Shown one piece after another: positions 1-12,635 of a stretch of DNA of 64,000 nucleotides. The notes beneath the pieces were generated by a model. The model saw only the letters and a program-made list of their open reading frames with translations, was not told the origin of the DNA and made no database searches. Where the stretch lies: NCBI GenBank assembly GCA_051294375.1, contig CM119270.1, forward strand, positions 11,139,626-11,203,625, written 5' to 3'. Numbering within the stretch: position 1 is the first letter of the stretch; the number at the start of each line of letters is the position of its first letter. Both the position numbers and the translations under genes were made by a program. The DNA comes from Paraspadella gotoi. Its lineage: Eukaryota > Chaetognatha.

Positions 1-1671
1 CCTGTAAAATAATGAATTCTGATTTGGGAGTGATTTCGCATCCATTGTTTTCACCCGTAGCTCTAGCGGATTTCTTCCTCTTATGATCCGGAGATTCGTC
101 AGACGAGAAACATAATCTCCATCGATCGAGAAATCGATCGCAATCCAGCTCAGATCGAGCGATGTTTCAGTCCGGCCCTTGCGCGTCTTCTCTAACAAAA
201 AATCGAAAGATTCCGAGGAGAAGAAAGGTTGCCTTCGCGACGGGCCCGCCCTTGATTACATCAATGGTTCGCCGGCTTCTTCGCCAACATCATTCATTCG
301 TCGGTCCATGCCACACCGTCCTGCAGCAACCGTCGTCTTGCATCAACGTCCAGCACCGACTCCATCGGTCGTGCCCACGCCCACTCCATTGTCTGTCACA
401 CCAACTCCATTGTCGTCCTTCGTCAAGTTTATTATATTATTATTATTTATCAGTATCAAGATTTAGTATAAACCTAGCGCCGAGACAAATCAAACGAGCA
501 TAAGAAAAATAATATATATAATAAATATAATCATATTAATTGAGTCAACATTCAGATTAGTCTTTAACTTTGGTTATAAAAAAATCTGGCCTCATAAACC
601 CTTTTAGTTCGATATTTTCACCAGCGGTTATTTTTATGGTGCTTATAATTTTAACTATACCCTGACTATCCAACAAAACAGATTCCTTGTGGAGATGTTC
701 ACAAAAAAGGAGGAGATAGCAAAGTTATACTGCTCAATTTTGATAAAGGAAAAAAATCTGGAGTTCTTAAAATATTAAATGTGGAAATACTGTAATGTAA
801 TTCATTTCCATTTTTTTTAAATGCTAAAATTAGACGGATTATTTGAATGAGAGAAAGTGAAGAATATCTTGCCTCGTCTTCTCTTTCTCATCAGCTTGTG
901 CCAGAAAAAGTAACAATTTCTCTCTATACAATAAATTTTTCGCTGAGGTTTGAATCAATGTTTTACTAAGAAAACGGTTCTGCTTTCATTCGTTTCATCA
1001 CCAGTCTGAAACTTGTTGTCTATGAGTTTTCTAAACCAGCATTTTTTTCTCGTATTTTCCTCTCAATTAAACATACAATTTTGAAACTCTTGTCGACTCA
1101 TTTTTGGACGGGGGATGCTTGAAGTTGTTTTCGCGTGCGAGAAAATAAAATTCTTTTTCAGCAGAGGAGAGAGAGAGAGAGAGAGAGTGAGAAAAATAGA
1201 GAAAGAGAGATAAAGTCGATTGTGTTCACAGGTCTGGGGCGTTTATTTCGTGTTCTTTTTCTCGTTTATATTTCCTTGATAATTGCGTTCATAAAATCTT
1301 AATGTAATTGGCTTTAAATATATCAAAATTTTCATTGGCTTAACTGAGAAACAACTTTTTTTTAGTAAATATAATACGCAAAAACTAAATTTGAAGTGGT
1401 CACGTGACAATTATCCACCATGCACAGTTCGCAAATGAGATTTTTTTAAAAAAAATTGTTAAAGAATCTGCAGTGGATCTGAATATTGTTTTTGGAAATT
1501 ATTAAATTGTGATATCAAATAAACTACATTAGGGTAAACGGATCACCGACAGCAACATGAATAGAATTTGGGAAATGTATATATGCAATATGATCCGCCC
1601 CTACTCTTCACAAATCTTCTTTGTGACTAAACTAAAACAGAAATTTGAAAAAAAATATTCCTATGTTTTGG
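1..1671. other. Left-end stretch without identifiable gene
   Basis: A GC-moderate patch at 60-430 contains overlapping open frames of about 100 codons with repeated CCACTCCATTGTC words but no family motif. The rest is AT-rich with homopolymer runs and a short GA tract at 1,163-1,187. No splice-supported exon. Confidence 0.4.
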
Positions 1672-2125
1672 AGAGAGAGAGAGAGAGAGGGAGAGAGAGA
1701 GAATGAGCCAGCCTTGGTTTTTGGCTGCAGCTGTAGATCTTCATTTATTCTTCCGCTCGACTTCTTCTTTTCACTGATGTTCATTTAAGTGGTTTTCTGC
1801 AGGATTCTTTTTCCTCTCGCCACAGTGATTCTTTTTTCTCTCACCACAGTAATTTTATAACCCTAGTTCCGGTTGTTATTCAAAGCGCCGATGTTTATAT
1901 TTTGTCTTTCAACGAATTGTTTTCACTGTTCTGTTCCACAGGATTCAATGCGTTGCTATTTTTCATCTGCTTTAGCCACAGGGATTCCCAGTTTTTTTTA
2001 AATACAATGTTATTAAAATTTGTGTAGATTTATAAAAGGTTTTGTTTAAATATCATAGTATATCTATTAAAAATTAATTAAAAAATACCAAATTTGGCCT
2101 AATTTCATCTTTGTTTTGGATTAAG

Positions 2126-2240
2126 TTAATTTTTAGGTTTATAGAAGTTAGGGTTACGAATTAAGTTAAGAGTTAGGCGTTAGAGATTAGGTTAGTGATA
2201 AGGGTTAGGAATTACGGTTAGAGATGAGGGGTTGAGGTTC
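2126..2240. repeat. Degenerate GGTTAG-rich stretch, copy 1
   Basis: About a dozen TTAGG/GTTAGG-like words with irregular spacing (GTTAGGGTTACG, AGAGTTAGGCGTTAG, AAGGGTTAGGAATT). It resembles decayed interstitial telomere-like or G-rich satellite DNA. It is not a tandem array with fixed period. A second copy is at 11,755-11,865. Confidence 0.45.
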
Positions 2241-2440
2241 GGGATTAATTATTAATTCCGCGCTTAACACCCAACGCTGAATCCGTTTTAATGCTAAGAC
2301 GGTTTGTAACATCGTGCTCCGCTCAAGTCTTTTTCCCACATTACCTCGATTCATTTGACTACGTATATAACGGGACTGTTTGCGTCTGTACAAGAGTATC
2401 CATGTCTTTCTTTTCAGTCTATCCTATCGTCTGCATGGTT

Positions 2441-2506
2441 CCGAGTCCGTCCCGAGTCCGTCCCGAGTCCGTCCCGAGTCCGTCCCGAGTCCGTCCCGAG
2501 TCCGTC
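2441..2506. repeat. 11-bp tandem repeat, six units
   Basis: The unit CCGAGTCCGTC is perfectly repeated six times. The copy at 12,071-12,132 has two perfect units followed by decayed ones. Confidence 0.9.
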
Positions 2507-2679
2507 CGTCTCTGTCCTAATCCCACTCAAGCGCCTTTTCCTCGTTTTTCCGCCTTCGACCGACCTAATTTATTTTCAATGGCGCCCGGACAAGGGCGCG
2601 CGGCACAATTCAAAAATTAAATTTAGCTTTGGCTTAACCTTCGCCCCCGAGCGTGATGGTCTCGGAGCCTCCAAGAAGG

Positions 2680-2720
<41 letters not shown>

Positions 2721-2918
2721 GCGATGTGTTAAAAAAAACAAAAACAAAAGAAAGAAGGGGAAAAGCAAATATTCGCCGATGGGATCTAACTTTCTGGACC
2801 GAAGGAAAAAAAATTTTGGGTCGAACTTGAAAGGCAGCCTTTTCGAAAGAACAGCGGCACCTAATTTTGAAATAAGAGAGACAAGACGTTCATCCATGGA
2901 GGCTAATGGACATTGGAA

Positions 2919-2942
2919 GGAGAGAGAGAGAGAGGAGCGGAG

Positions 2943-2975
<33 letters not shown>

Positions 2976-4020
2976 TGAGAAGAGAGAGAGGAGAGAGAAG
3001 AGAGAGGAGAGAGAGAGAGAGAGAGAGAAGGAAAAACCTCTCTATGCCCACTTGACCAGCCAGTAGTTAATGGCCTGCGCAGGAGTCTTTCCTTTAAACT
3101 ATTGCCTTTAAATGGTGGAGAAGTTAGGGCCTGAAGAGAAGAAAGAGAAGGAGGATGACGAGCGGCAGGAGAGCAAGAGACGAGAGGAAGAGAGAGAGAG
3201 AGAGACGAGAGACAGAGAGAGGAGGGAGGGGAGAGAGGCGACGAGAGGAGAGGAGACAGAGAGAGGAGGAGACAGTGAAGGAGGAGATGAGAGAGAGAAG
3301 AGAAAGGCCTGGGAGAGAAAGAAGCAGCGGAGGAAATCCAAACGAGCTCTTATGTTTTTGATGAACCTCTGATCGCGTAACAGAAGTTTAAGACGCGAAA
3401 AAGGAAAAGGCGGCAGAGCTCCTCGGAGGCAGAGGAAAGGGAGGAGAGAGAGAGATAAGAGAGAGAACTAGAGATAGAAAGATAGTGAGATGGGGCGTAA
3501 AAATTAGCAGCCGGCTCAAGAAACCGCGGCAGCTGCCTCGCTGGTTGGGAGGAATATAAAAACGGACTTTTGAGCAAAAGTTTAAGCCCGTCGTTTATTT
3601 TTTCTCTTCGACTATTATTGATTACGTGAAAAAAGAACGCAGATTTAGAGAATGTAATAGAGAAGAGAGAGAGAGGATGAGAGAAAGAGAGAGAGAGATC
3701 GGCGTCTATCAATCAACGCAGACAATCGCCGCTTCCTCCATAAAAATCGAGCGCCAGATTCTTACAATAGACGGCGCTGATCCCAGCGCCGCGGTTGATG
3801 AGATCGGAGAAAACGACAAAAGGACAATGGCACCTGAGGATAAGACGAGAGGGGTTAGGGGAAGAGAGAGAGAGAAAGAGAGAGAGAGGATTGAGAGGAG
3901 GAGAGAGCAGAGAGAGAAGAGAGAAGAGAGAGAGAGATTCGAAGAGACGAGAGAGAGACCAGAGCAGAGAGAAGAGAGACCTATCAAACGAGTTTCCCGG
4001 GTGGCAGCAGATTTAGAAGG
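2919..4020. repeat. Purine-rich kilobase with imperfect (GA)n tracts
   Basis: The + strand is strongly A+G biased for about 1.1 kb, with GA tracts at 2,919-3,029, 3,181-3,305, 3,430-3,485, 3,660-3,700 and 3,862-3,985. Open frames here are Arg-Glu repeats (Ser-Leu on the other strand) produced by the repeat and are not genes. Confidence 0.8.
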
Positions 4021-5429
4021 AGGAGGCAATGAATAGCCGGATTTAGCAAGGACATGAAGATCGGACGAGGTGCGGGGGGCGAGTTGAGCTGGGTGGGGGG
4101 TTCGGGTTTTGGGGGGAGAAGGGGGGTGGACATTCGGGGGATTGGCAGCCAAAGGTTTAGAAGTGAATCGATTAGCGTTGCGAGCCTGTGATGGTTCCGC
4201 CAGTGGGGAAATCAAGGGTGGTATTAATCATCGAAGAGAAAGGGGGTCTTAATTAGTAGGTGTAAAAAAATAAGTTTGAAGTAATTTCTGTTTCGTGAAA
4301 ATGCCACTCAGGGGTGAAAAAGATTTGAAGAAACGAGGATGGGAAACGAGAGTGAAATCGCGGTGGAATCGTGAAGGGAAATCGATGGCCAGCGAAGTGT
4401 GTGAAGTGGAGCGACGTCGAGGATTAGAGGAAGTGATGAATGAGAGGCGCTTGGGGGGGTAATCAGCGGGGGTTGAGGCGTCGGGCGTTTTGATCTTATT
4501 AACCCGTCGAAATCAACCTCGTTTTTTTTGGGAGACAAACAGTAACACTTTTATCGTCGACACTATCAATTTAGTTTCTTTAGTAAAAAATATTAAAGTA
4601 ATACTATCCATAGAGTAAGACATTTATTTGCGTTTTTTTTTTAAATTACAATAGATTTCTCATTTTTTTAAAATCACTACACTACATTTTATACTATCAA
4701 ATTTCTTAATTTCTCAACTTTTTAAACTTCATTTCCCTAACCCATTCTTTCTATATCTAGTCAACCTGCGTCGGAGTTCTTGCTTTTTTTCTATTTTTCT
4801 TTTCAATACTTCCTCTTCTTCTCTCCTCTTTCCCTCCTTTGCATCCTCCTTTTTCTCCTCTTTTCCCATTCCTCCGACCCCTCCCCCCGCCGACCCCTCC
4901 CTCCACTGGCTCCAAAAGGGTGCGTAACTTCATTGCGTCCTGGTTTTCTTTCTTTTGTCTTTGACCACGGTTATTGGTTCTTGCTCCGTCGAGGCTCCTT
5001 TCCTTTCCTTCGCCGATTCCTCGGACTCCCGAATCCGAAAGTTGTTGTTGTTGTTGTGTTGTTGTCGTCGTTGTCGTGATTGCGCGACGGGATGGCGTCA
5101 TCTTCGACGCTTTCGTCATACTGTCTTTTTGATTTTATTTTTCTTTCTTTCCCGTTCGCGTTTCAGTTGTAACTCATACTTGAAGATCAGCGTCCGCCAT
5201 TTTTGTTTACCTGTGCGGCGGAAGAGAGAAAAACAGGCGTGCGTTAAATGGCTGAGGGCTGTGGGTAGGTGCGCAGCGGTGGGGCTTGTGACGGCGGCAG
5301 GCACTCCTGCGGGCGTCAAGGTGACGTCTCTAATTTTCCTTATTTTACTGCCGTTCAGGTTTTTCCCCAGGCGAATCTAAAAAAGATCCTGAAACTTAGC
5401 CTGTCCAGAAGAGGCAGGAGCATTGACAT
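4021..5429. other. Stretch without identifiable gene
   Basis: G-rich non-coding sequence to about 4,480, an AT-rich patch at 4,550-4,750, a CT-rich part at 4,780-4,910 and a GTT/GTC triplet cluster at 5,040-5,075. No motif-bearing frame seen. Confidence 0.4.
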
Positions 5430-5598
5430 TTTATGGAGAAGAGAGAGAGAGCGAGAGAGAGAGAGAGAAGAGAGAAATGAGAGGGAGATGAGAGAAGAGA
5501 GAGATCGACTTGAGAAAGAGAGAGAGACGAGAAGAGAGAAGAGAGAGAGAGATGAGAGAGAGAGAGATGGAGAGAGAGAGAGAGAAGGAGAGAGAGTT
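5430..5598. repeat. Imperfect (GA)n microsatellite
   Basis: About 170 bases of GA dinucleotides with scattered AA, GG and GAT interruptions. Confidence 0.9.
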
Positions 5599-5977
5599 AA
5601 AAATTTCCTTTGTTTGCAACTCTGGGTTTTTTACCTTAAATCATTTTTAATTTTGAACCATCTTTCCTATTTATAATATGGGTAGTGATAGTAACTATTT
5701 TTTAAGTTGAACATCACTACACTGCTATCTATTGCTAACCTCAATCTATATGTATGTAATATTCTTCGTTTGACAGCAAATATTTCTCTATTTTTTTTTC
5801 TATGTTCCTTTAGCTTTCCGACTTTTCAATCCTCTATTTATTCTTTAATCTTTAATTCCTTTTTATATTTCTCTTCCCTCATATGATTCCTTACTAGTTG
5901 ATTCAATTCTCTCTCCCTTTCGCTTTCTCCTCCTTCACTTTCTCCTCTTCCTCATCTCAGACTCTCTCTCTCTCTTC

Positions 5978-6034
<57 letters not shown>

Positions 6035-8843
6035 ATTCCTGTTGTTCTGACGCGTTTAGGTTTCGGTTTTCCGCCTCGTTTGACTCCCACGGGGGATGCG
6101 CCGTCGCCAACGACGGCTGACGACGCGACGACGCCAGCGACCGTGACGACGCGCATGGCCGGACACGCCGGCGGACGACGACGTACGACAAGGCAAACGA
6201 CGCGGGAGTACGACGACATGATTTTCCTTTTCGCGCCACAGATTTTCTTATACCTTTTTATTGGTTTTCGAAAGATTTGTCATACAAAAGTGTTATCCTT
6301 TTAGAAAACGAGAGAGAGAGACTGAGATGATGGAGAGAGACGAGGAGAGAGAAGAGAGAGAGACCGATGAAGACGAGGAGCAGAAGAGAGAGAGAGCAGA
6401 ATGTGGCGTCGGGTGAAAAAGAAGTGTAGAGTTGTTGGAGTGGAAGTAGGTGAGAGTGAAGGACGGGTAGCGTGTGAGGATAAACCATCGTGGGGTGAGG
6501 GGGATGATAACGCGCATGAGATTAATTTGATGCAAATCGCGTCGCATCACCCGGTCGCCTACACAACAGGGGCGCGACTTTTTTTTCTTGTATCGCAGAC
6601 CCCGCCGCGGTATGTAATGTACCTGAAGGAGATGCTGAACACACTGAGGGCGGTACTGTTTAGTATTAATAAGAGTGCTCCTTCGTTCGAATTGTTTAAG
6701 AAAGTGTGCGTAACTGCATTACGTGATATTCAAAATGCTTTATAATAATAGTTCTAAGCGTAAATTATAATTTTATATAAAAATAATGTAATTAAATTAA
6801 AATTTCAAAACAATTACTTTGTTCTATCTTTTTTAAGAGACTGAAATTAATGCCCTAAAAGCCTTTCTATGTAATTTTCGTCATATTTTTTTCGCGCATA
6901 TGAAGCAGTGCTTTCTCTTATGTTCTTTATCCCTTCCATTTTGTCTTCATCTGAAATTTGGCCATTTCCAACGAGGTTGCTTTTTTACAGACTGTTTCAG
7001 ATGTCTTTCCGATAACTTCAAAGTGAGAGTTAAAGAGAGAGGAAAGAGAGAGAGACTAGGAGAGAGAGAGATGAGAGAGAGAGAGAGATGACGGAGAGAG
7101 AGAGAGAGAGAGAGAGAGACCAGAGAGAGAGAGAGAAAGAATGAAAGGAGAGAAACGAGTCAGCGGAGACTGTTTCGCTCATCTGCTTCTAATAACAACT
7201 AAATCGAGCGGTACGGTTTCCCATCAAAAGGAGCAATGAGGAGGAAGAGAAAAGAAGGGGATGAAAGGAGTGAACGCGATGAGGAGGTGGAAAGTGGGAA
7301 AGCAAAGGAAGCCGGAAAAAAAAGGAGGAGGCAAAGGAAACAAAGGAAGGGAAAAGGGAAGGGAGGCGTGGGCAAAAGGGTGGAAAGGGAATTAGGAAAA
7401 AGGCGAAATGCAAAACATACGCTAATGAGAAATGAGATGAAAAGAAACAGATGAAATAAAGGTATTAAGAAAACTATCAACACAGAAAGTGTTAAAATTA
7501 AACTTTTTTTCATTAAAAACGAATAGCAGTTAAAAAATGTTTTTCTCGTAAAAAAGTTATTACTTTATAACTTTACCATTCTGAGTACTTCCATATAATT
7601 CTCTTTAAATTATAGTAAAATATTTATCTTGTGATTTAAATCACATATCATTAATAATTTTACTGTTGAATATATTTGCCTTCTTTTCGATGAAAATAAA
7701 ATTATGAGGATGTATGATGTATATGTATGGATATATTGTATATTAACCAAAGTAAAAAAATATCTTCATATTTTTTAAAAGAAAATTAAAACAAACAAAT
7801 TATCAAAAAACTAAACTCTCAAAGCGTTTGGATATTCCAAAAATAGCCTAAAAATCCTATTTGTGTAATACGAGCAAGGCGAATTTTTAAAAAAATTTGG
7901 AGAAAGATGATTTCTGTCTGTGTCATCTGCCAAATCCACCACATAATCCTCAACAGCCACGCCCATGCTCAACCTCGCACCGTCCACTTCCCCTTCTTCC
8001 TCTGCATTCGAATAATTGCTATTTCGCCTCCTGGCGGTTATCGCGCCCATAAAAGCCCGGAAATCGGGAAGGCAGAGAGAGAGAAGAAGAGAGAGTAGAG
8101 CAGAGGAGAGAGAGAGAGAGAGAGAGACATGAGAGAGAGGAAGAGAGAGAGAGAGATTGAGCAGAGCGGGGGAGACATTCAGAGGAAAGTGTTTTGCAGA
8201 AGGAAGAACGATACCTCTCTTAAAAAAGGAGTGTAGTTATTTTTTGATTCTGGGTTGATTTGCTTAATAAGAGCAAATTCGTCCTATGTAAACTGTGAGT
8301 AAAAGACGCATAGCCGATCTTTCTTAGCGCTGACTTAAAATGAAAATTAAAGCCAAGAACGCTGACGCTTGTCAGGCCACCTTTGCCATTCGTCGGAAAA
8401 TATATTCCTTTGCTTTTAAAACGACGCAAAACGTTACTTCAAGAGTCAGATTCAAAACCTCTTTTCCTCGGGTGGGCGAAGCGAAAAACTAATAAACAAG
8501 CGAATCCACAACCCTTCGTTCCTCCCAAGCTCAGTCCGATCTTTTTCATTTACCTCCGCCAATTTGGATGAGACGGAGAGGACAAAAGAAACTGAGACGA
8601 GAAGAGAGAGAGAGAAGAGAGGAGAAGATGAGTAGAGATGAGAGAGGAGGAGAGGTGCAAAGTTTTTAACAATGGTCTAATCCATGCACGCCTTGAAAAG
8701 GAGCCGAAGGCCCAAACAATTATTTCCAATTGCGATGTGGATGTGGGGGAGGAAAGTAGGGGGAGAGAGAGGTTGAGTTCAAAAGGAAGTACGCCTCGTT
8801 TTTTCCTCTTCTCTCTCTCTCTCTATCTCTCTCTCTCTCTGTC

Positions 8844-8896
<53 letters not shown>

Positions 8897-9279
8897 GCGT
8901 GCCGTTTTACGATCGCGATCCTCCATGCTTTAATTTTTCGAACTTTGTTCGTTTTTTTCGAAGAATTTTTACGAGAGATGAGAGAGAAGAGAAAACAGAA
9001 GGGAAGTGAGAGTCATGTGTCGGAAATGGCTGAACTCCCACGGAAGAAGAGGAACAGGGAAAATAAAGGAACGGGAAAAAAGAGTGAGGGAAGAAAAGGA
9101 GGAGAATCTAAGCTCTGAGTGAGGGAAGAAAGGAAAAAAAAAATGTGGAAGTGACAGAAATGGCTGGAGTCATTGCGAGACGAGCCTTCGCACGCGCGGG
9201 GCGCCCCTATTTTGACACGACTTCGTCATTATTTCCTCTTTCTCTCTCTCTCTTCTCTCATCGTTCTCTCTCGTCTCTG

Positions 9280-9315
<36 letters not shown>

Positions 9316-10456
9316 CTTCTCTCTCTTCTGCTCTCTCTCTAATCTCTCTTCTCTTGCTCACTCTTCGCCTCTTCCCTCCTCTTAACATCCCATTCGGTCT
9401 TCCTAACCAGCGTTATTCTCGACCTCTGACCGAAATTCGATTTGGTCCACCTCCTTTTCGCGTCGCGCATATTATCACTTCTGCACCTGCTTGCCCTGCG
9501 CAGTCTCGGCTCCATGCATCTCCTTGCCAAGTAGTCTTGCTCATTTCCATTTTAGGTACTTCTCCAATTCAAACTTAGCACTTTCATTCGCCACTTATTA
9601 CCCTCTCAACTAAATCTCTTTGCATGATCGCCCTATGGTAAGTTCAAAAGATCGACGCCCAATTCGCCTCCCTGGTGTGATGCGTTATTTTGGAGAACTC
9701 GCCACCATGAAAAAAATGGTTCCATAGTATAATTAGAAAGTGTCCCCTGTGCGAATGATGAATGAGAAGAAATTTATATTAAAAACACACACTCAAAAAA
9801 ACCAGAGAAAATAAATATGGGCGTTTTCTAAAGAAAAAAAACCCTCATGAAAGGAATAATCATGTTTAAAGCGGCACAAAAAAATAGTTGCCTAAAGGAG
9901 AAAGAGAAAAATCTTGGGTTGAAGGTGGGGGCGGTGTATGGAGGGAGAGTGAAGAGCGTGGGGTGTAGGGCGGGAGGTGAGTTGAGTAAGTGGCGACAGA
10001 CGAAAACAAGAACGCAGAGGCACTTAATCAAAATTTAGCCGGCTTTGTTTTTTGAGCTTTGGATTTTCTTCCGCCTCGCCGGAGTTTTTTTAAGGCACCT
10101 GCTTGCATTTTTGAGGATGAGGAATGGAGAGGGAAGGAGGGAGGAGAGAGAGAGGAGAGAGAGAAAGAGAGAAAGAGAGTGAGAGAAAATCAATTATAAA
10201 CTTTTTTACCATTAATTTTTCTGCTGTTGCTAAACCACTCGCGGTTTTTGTTTGTTTGCGCGTTGAAATTTTAAAAAAGTTGACGTACAGATTTTTTGAA
10301 AATAAAATCCATTTTCTTCACGTCGAAGAAACATAGGAATATTTTTTTTTCAATTTGTTTACGTTAGTCACAGATGTGAAGAGTAAGCAGTAGGGCAATG
10401 TTTGCGAAGAGAAGAGAAAGGAAGAGAAGAGAGAGAAAGAGACGAGGAGAAGAGAG
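5599..10456. other. Microsatellite-rich stretch without identifiable gene
   Basis: It holds a CT tract (5,959-6,031), GA tracts (6,309-6,396; 7,027-7,141; 8,071-8,165; 8,586-8,660; 10,136-10,180; 10,401-10,456) and CT tracts (8,811-8,893; 9,236-9,355), separated by AT-rich DNA (6,740-6,900; 7,440-7,900). A CpG-rich patch with ACG triplets lies at 6,080-6,215. A 79-codon minus-strand frame at 7,811-8,050 has an acidic, non-repetitive composition but no recognisable motif. The phrase CGCCCATAAAAG near 8,045 is TATA-like. Confidence 0.45.
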
Positions 10457-10816
10457 AGAGAGAGAGAGATCGAGAGAGAGAGAGAGAGAGGGAGAGAGAG
10501 AGAATGAGCCACCGTTGGTTTTGGCTGCAGCTTGTAGATCTTCATTTATTCTTCCGCTCACTTCTTCTTTCTCACTGATGTTTCATTTAAGTGGTTTTTC
10601 TGCAGGATTCTTTTTCCTCTCGGCCACAGTGATCTTTTTTCTCTCACCACGAGTAAGTTTTATAACCCTAAGTTCCGGTTCCGTTATCAAAAGCGGCCGA
10701 TTGTGTTATATTTTGTCTTTCAACGAATTGTTTCACTGTTCTGGTTCCAACAGAATTCAATGCGTTGCTATTTTTCATTGCTTTAGCCACAGGGATTCCC
10801 AGTTTTTTTTAAAATA

Positions 10817-11145
10817 CAACTGTTATGTGCATCACGCCATAAAACGGCGTTGGTAAGATCTTTTCGCATCGAAGTAAACAACAAAGATCTTCGAAATCCT
10901 TCTTTACCGTTTTTTTAAATTTCAGATTTTTTTTCAGGATTTCTTGTTTCTATATTTTTTTCCTGTTATTTTTCTTTAAGAAAGAATTAATTACTAATTA
11001 CTAAGGCTTTTATTAAATAATCTATACAAAATATCGAGAATGGTTTTATTTCTTTAAACCTTTCCATTCAAAAATTCAAGTCCTTGCTATGAAGAAAGAA
11101 AGAATACGAGGCGAGGATAAGCAGATGAGACGAGTAGCGGTGAAC

Positions 11146-11181
<36 letters not shown>

Positions 11182-11585
11182 AGGAAAAGAAGAGACGAGG
11201 TCGCGTGTTGATGCTGCCACAAGAGTTATCAACTTTGCAGGTATAGTTGGCGCGGGTCAAAACCAGAGTCATCAGAAATGTTCGGAGAATCTAAAAATTT
11301 TTATGTTAAAAAGACAGTAAATCAAAAAAAGAAAAGTAAAATCAGTTTAAATTCTGTCAAGAATTCTCAAGAAGACTGTTACTCCATTTCGTTGCGGGCC
11401 ATACCGTGAGACTATCCATGAATTCCATAACGAGTGTGAAAGGTCTTTTCATCTCTTAATTCGCCGTATGCGAACAAAAAATTTTCAGGGAAATAAATAA
11501 AACGAGAAAAGATAACTTAAATTCGCGAACTTTCCAAACTCGAGTAACGTTAAAACTATTTCTTTTTTCGGTATTTACCCCTGCT
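10817..11585. other. Extra ~770 bases within block D copy 2
   Basis: AT-rich sequence with a GA tract at 11,150-11,178, absent from copy 1 and bracketed by about 30-base direct repeats of flanking sequence. No open frame of note. It may be an insertion, a local tandem rearrangement or a misjoin of overlapping contigs. Confidence 0.5.
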
Positions 11586-11754
11586 TTTAGCACACAGGGA
11601 TTCCCAGTTTTTTTAAATAAATGTTGATTAAAATTTGTGTAGAATTTATAAAAGAGTTTTGTTAAATAGGCATAGTCATATCTATTAAAAATTAATTAAA
11701 ATACCAAATTTGGGGCCTAATGTTCATCTTTGTTTTCGGAATTAAGTTAATTTT

Positions 11755-11865
11755 TAGGTTTATAGAAGTTAGGTAACGAATTAAGTTAAGAGTTAGGCGT
11801 TTAGAGATTAGGTTTAGTATAAGGGTTAGGAATTACGGGAGAGATGATGGGTTGAGGTTCGGGAT
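11755..11865. repeat. Degenerate GGTTAG-rich stretch, copy 2
   Basis: The same irregular TTAGG-like words as at 2,126-2,240, with small indels, as part of duplicated block D. Confidence 0.45.
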
Positions 11866-12070
11866 TAATGATTAAATCCGCGCTTAACCACCCAACGCTG
11901 AATCCGTTGTTTTTAATGCTAAGACGGTTTAATTGTACATCGTGCTCGCTACAAGTCTTTTTCCCACATGTACCTCGATTCAACTTTGACTACGTATATA
12001 ACGGGACTGTTTTGCGTCTGTACAAGAGTATCCATGTCTTTCTTTTCAGTCTATCTATCGTCTGCTAGGT

Positions 12071-12132
12071 CCGAGTCCGTCCCGAGTCCGTCCCGAGTGA
12101 TTCCGTTCCGCGAGTCGTCCCGGAGTCCGTCC
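12071..12132. repeat. 11-bp tandem repeat, contracted copy
   Basis: It has two perfect CCGAGTCCGTC units, then interrupted units (CCGAGTGATTC, CGCGAGTCGTC), aligned to the six-unit array at 2,441-2,506. Confidence 0.75.
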
Positions 12133-12331
12133 GTCTCTGTCCTAATCCCACTCAAGCGCCTTTTTCCTCGTTTTTCCGCCTTTACGACCGAAACCTAATT
12201 TATTGTTCAATGGCGCCCGGACAAGGGCGCGCGGCACAATTCAAAAATTAAATTTGCTTTGGCTTAACCTTCGCCCCCGAGCGTTGATGGTCTCCGGAGC
12301 CCTCCAGAAGGAGTCTCTCTCCTCATCTCTC

Positions 12332-12405
<74 letters not shown>

Positions 12406-12431
12406 AGTTTTTGAATAGCGTTTTTGTGTTT

Positions 12432-12456
12432 NNNNNNNNNNNNNNNNNNNNNNNNN
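12432..12456. other. Assembly gap (25 N)
   Basis: A run of 25 N just after block D copy 2. The fixed size suggests a placeholder, not a measured gap. Confidence 0.99.
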
Positions 12457-12599
12457 TGAGGGAAAATTGGCTTCTTTAAAGAAATATCAGACTATGAGCA
12501 AATAAATAAACATGAGCGGGGTTGTAGGGAGATGGCGGCAGAGAGAAATAGCGAAAGAGGAACATATTTAGTAGGGTAAGGGAGAGAGTGAGTGAAAGG

Positions 12600-12635
<36 letters not shown>

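Larger units (their letters stand above)
1672..2720. repeat. Duplicated block D, copy 1
   Basis: It starts in a GA tract and ends in a CT tract. The interior (GGCTGCAG...GATCTTCATTTATTCTTCC, the GGTTAG-rich stretch, the 11-bp tandem and ATGGCGCCCGGACAAGGGCG) recurs at 10,457-12,410. Differences are mainly single-base indels. Sequence outside the microsatellite borders does not match. Confidence 0.85.
10457..12410. repeat. Duplicated block D, copy 2, split by ~770 bases
   Basis: It matches 1,672-2,720 in two pieces: 10,457-10,816 and 11,586-12,410. The junction phrase CACAGGGATTCCCAGTTTTT is present at both edges of the extra sequence (10,787-10,816 and 11,591-11,617). It ends in a CT tract close to the 25-N gap at 12,432. 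Confidence 0.85.

Noticed and set aside
162-503. Two overlapping ~100-codon frames at the left end
   Set aside because: Low complexity, repeated CCACTCCATTGTC words, no motif and no splice or codon support for one frame over the other.
2126-2240. A true telomeric array
   Set aside because: The words are irregularly spaced and mutated, and the block occurs twice internally with unrelated flanks.
2653-3372. Arg/Glu-rich and Ser/Leu-rich open frames, repeated at most GA/CT tracts of the window
   Set aside because: They are simple translations of (GA)n and (CT)n and lack any other sequence signal; both strands give matching frames at the same places.
6401-6745. 114-codon + strand frame
   Set aside because: The second half looks protein-like, but I recognise no family, find no splice sites, and the first part is an extension of a GA-rich tract.
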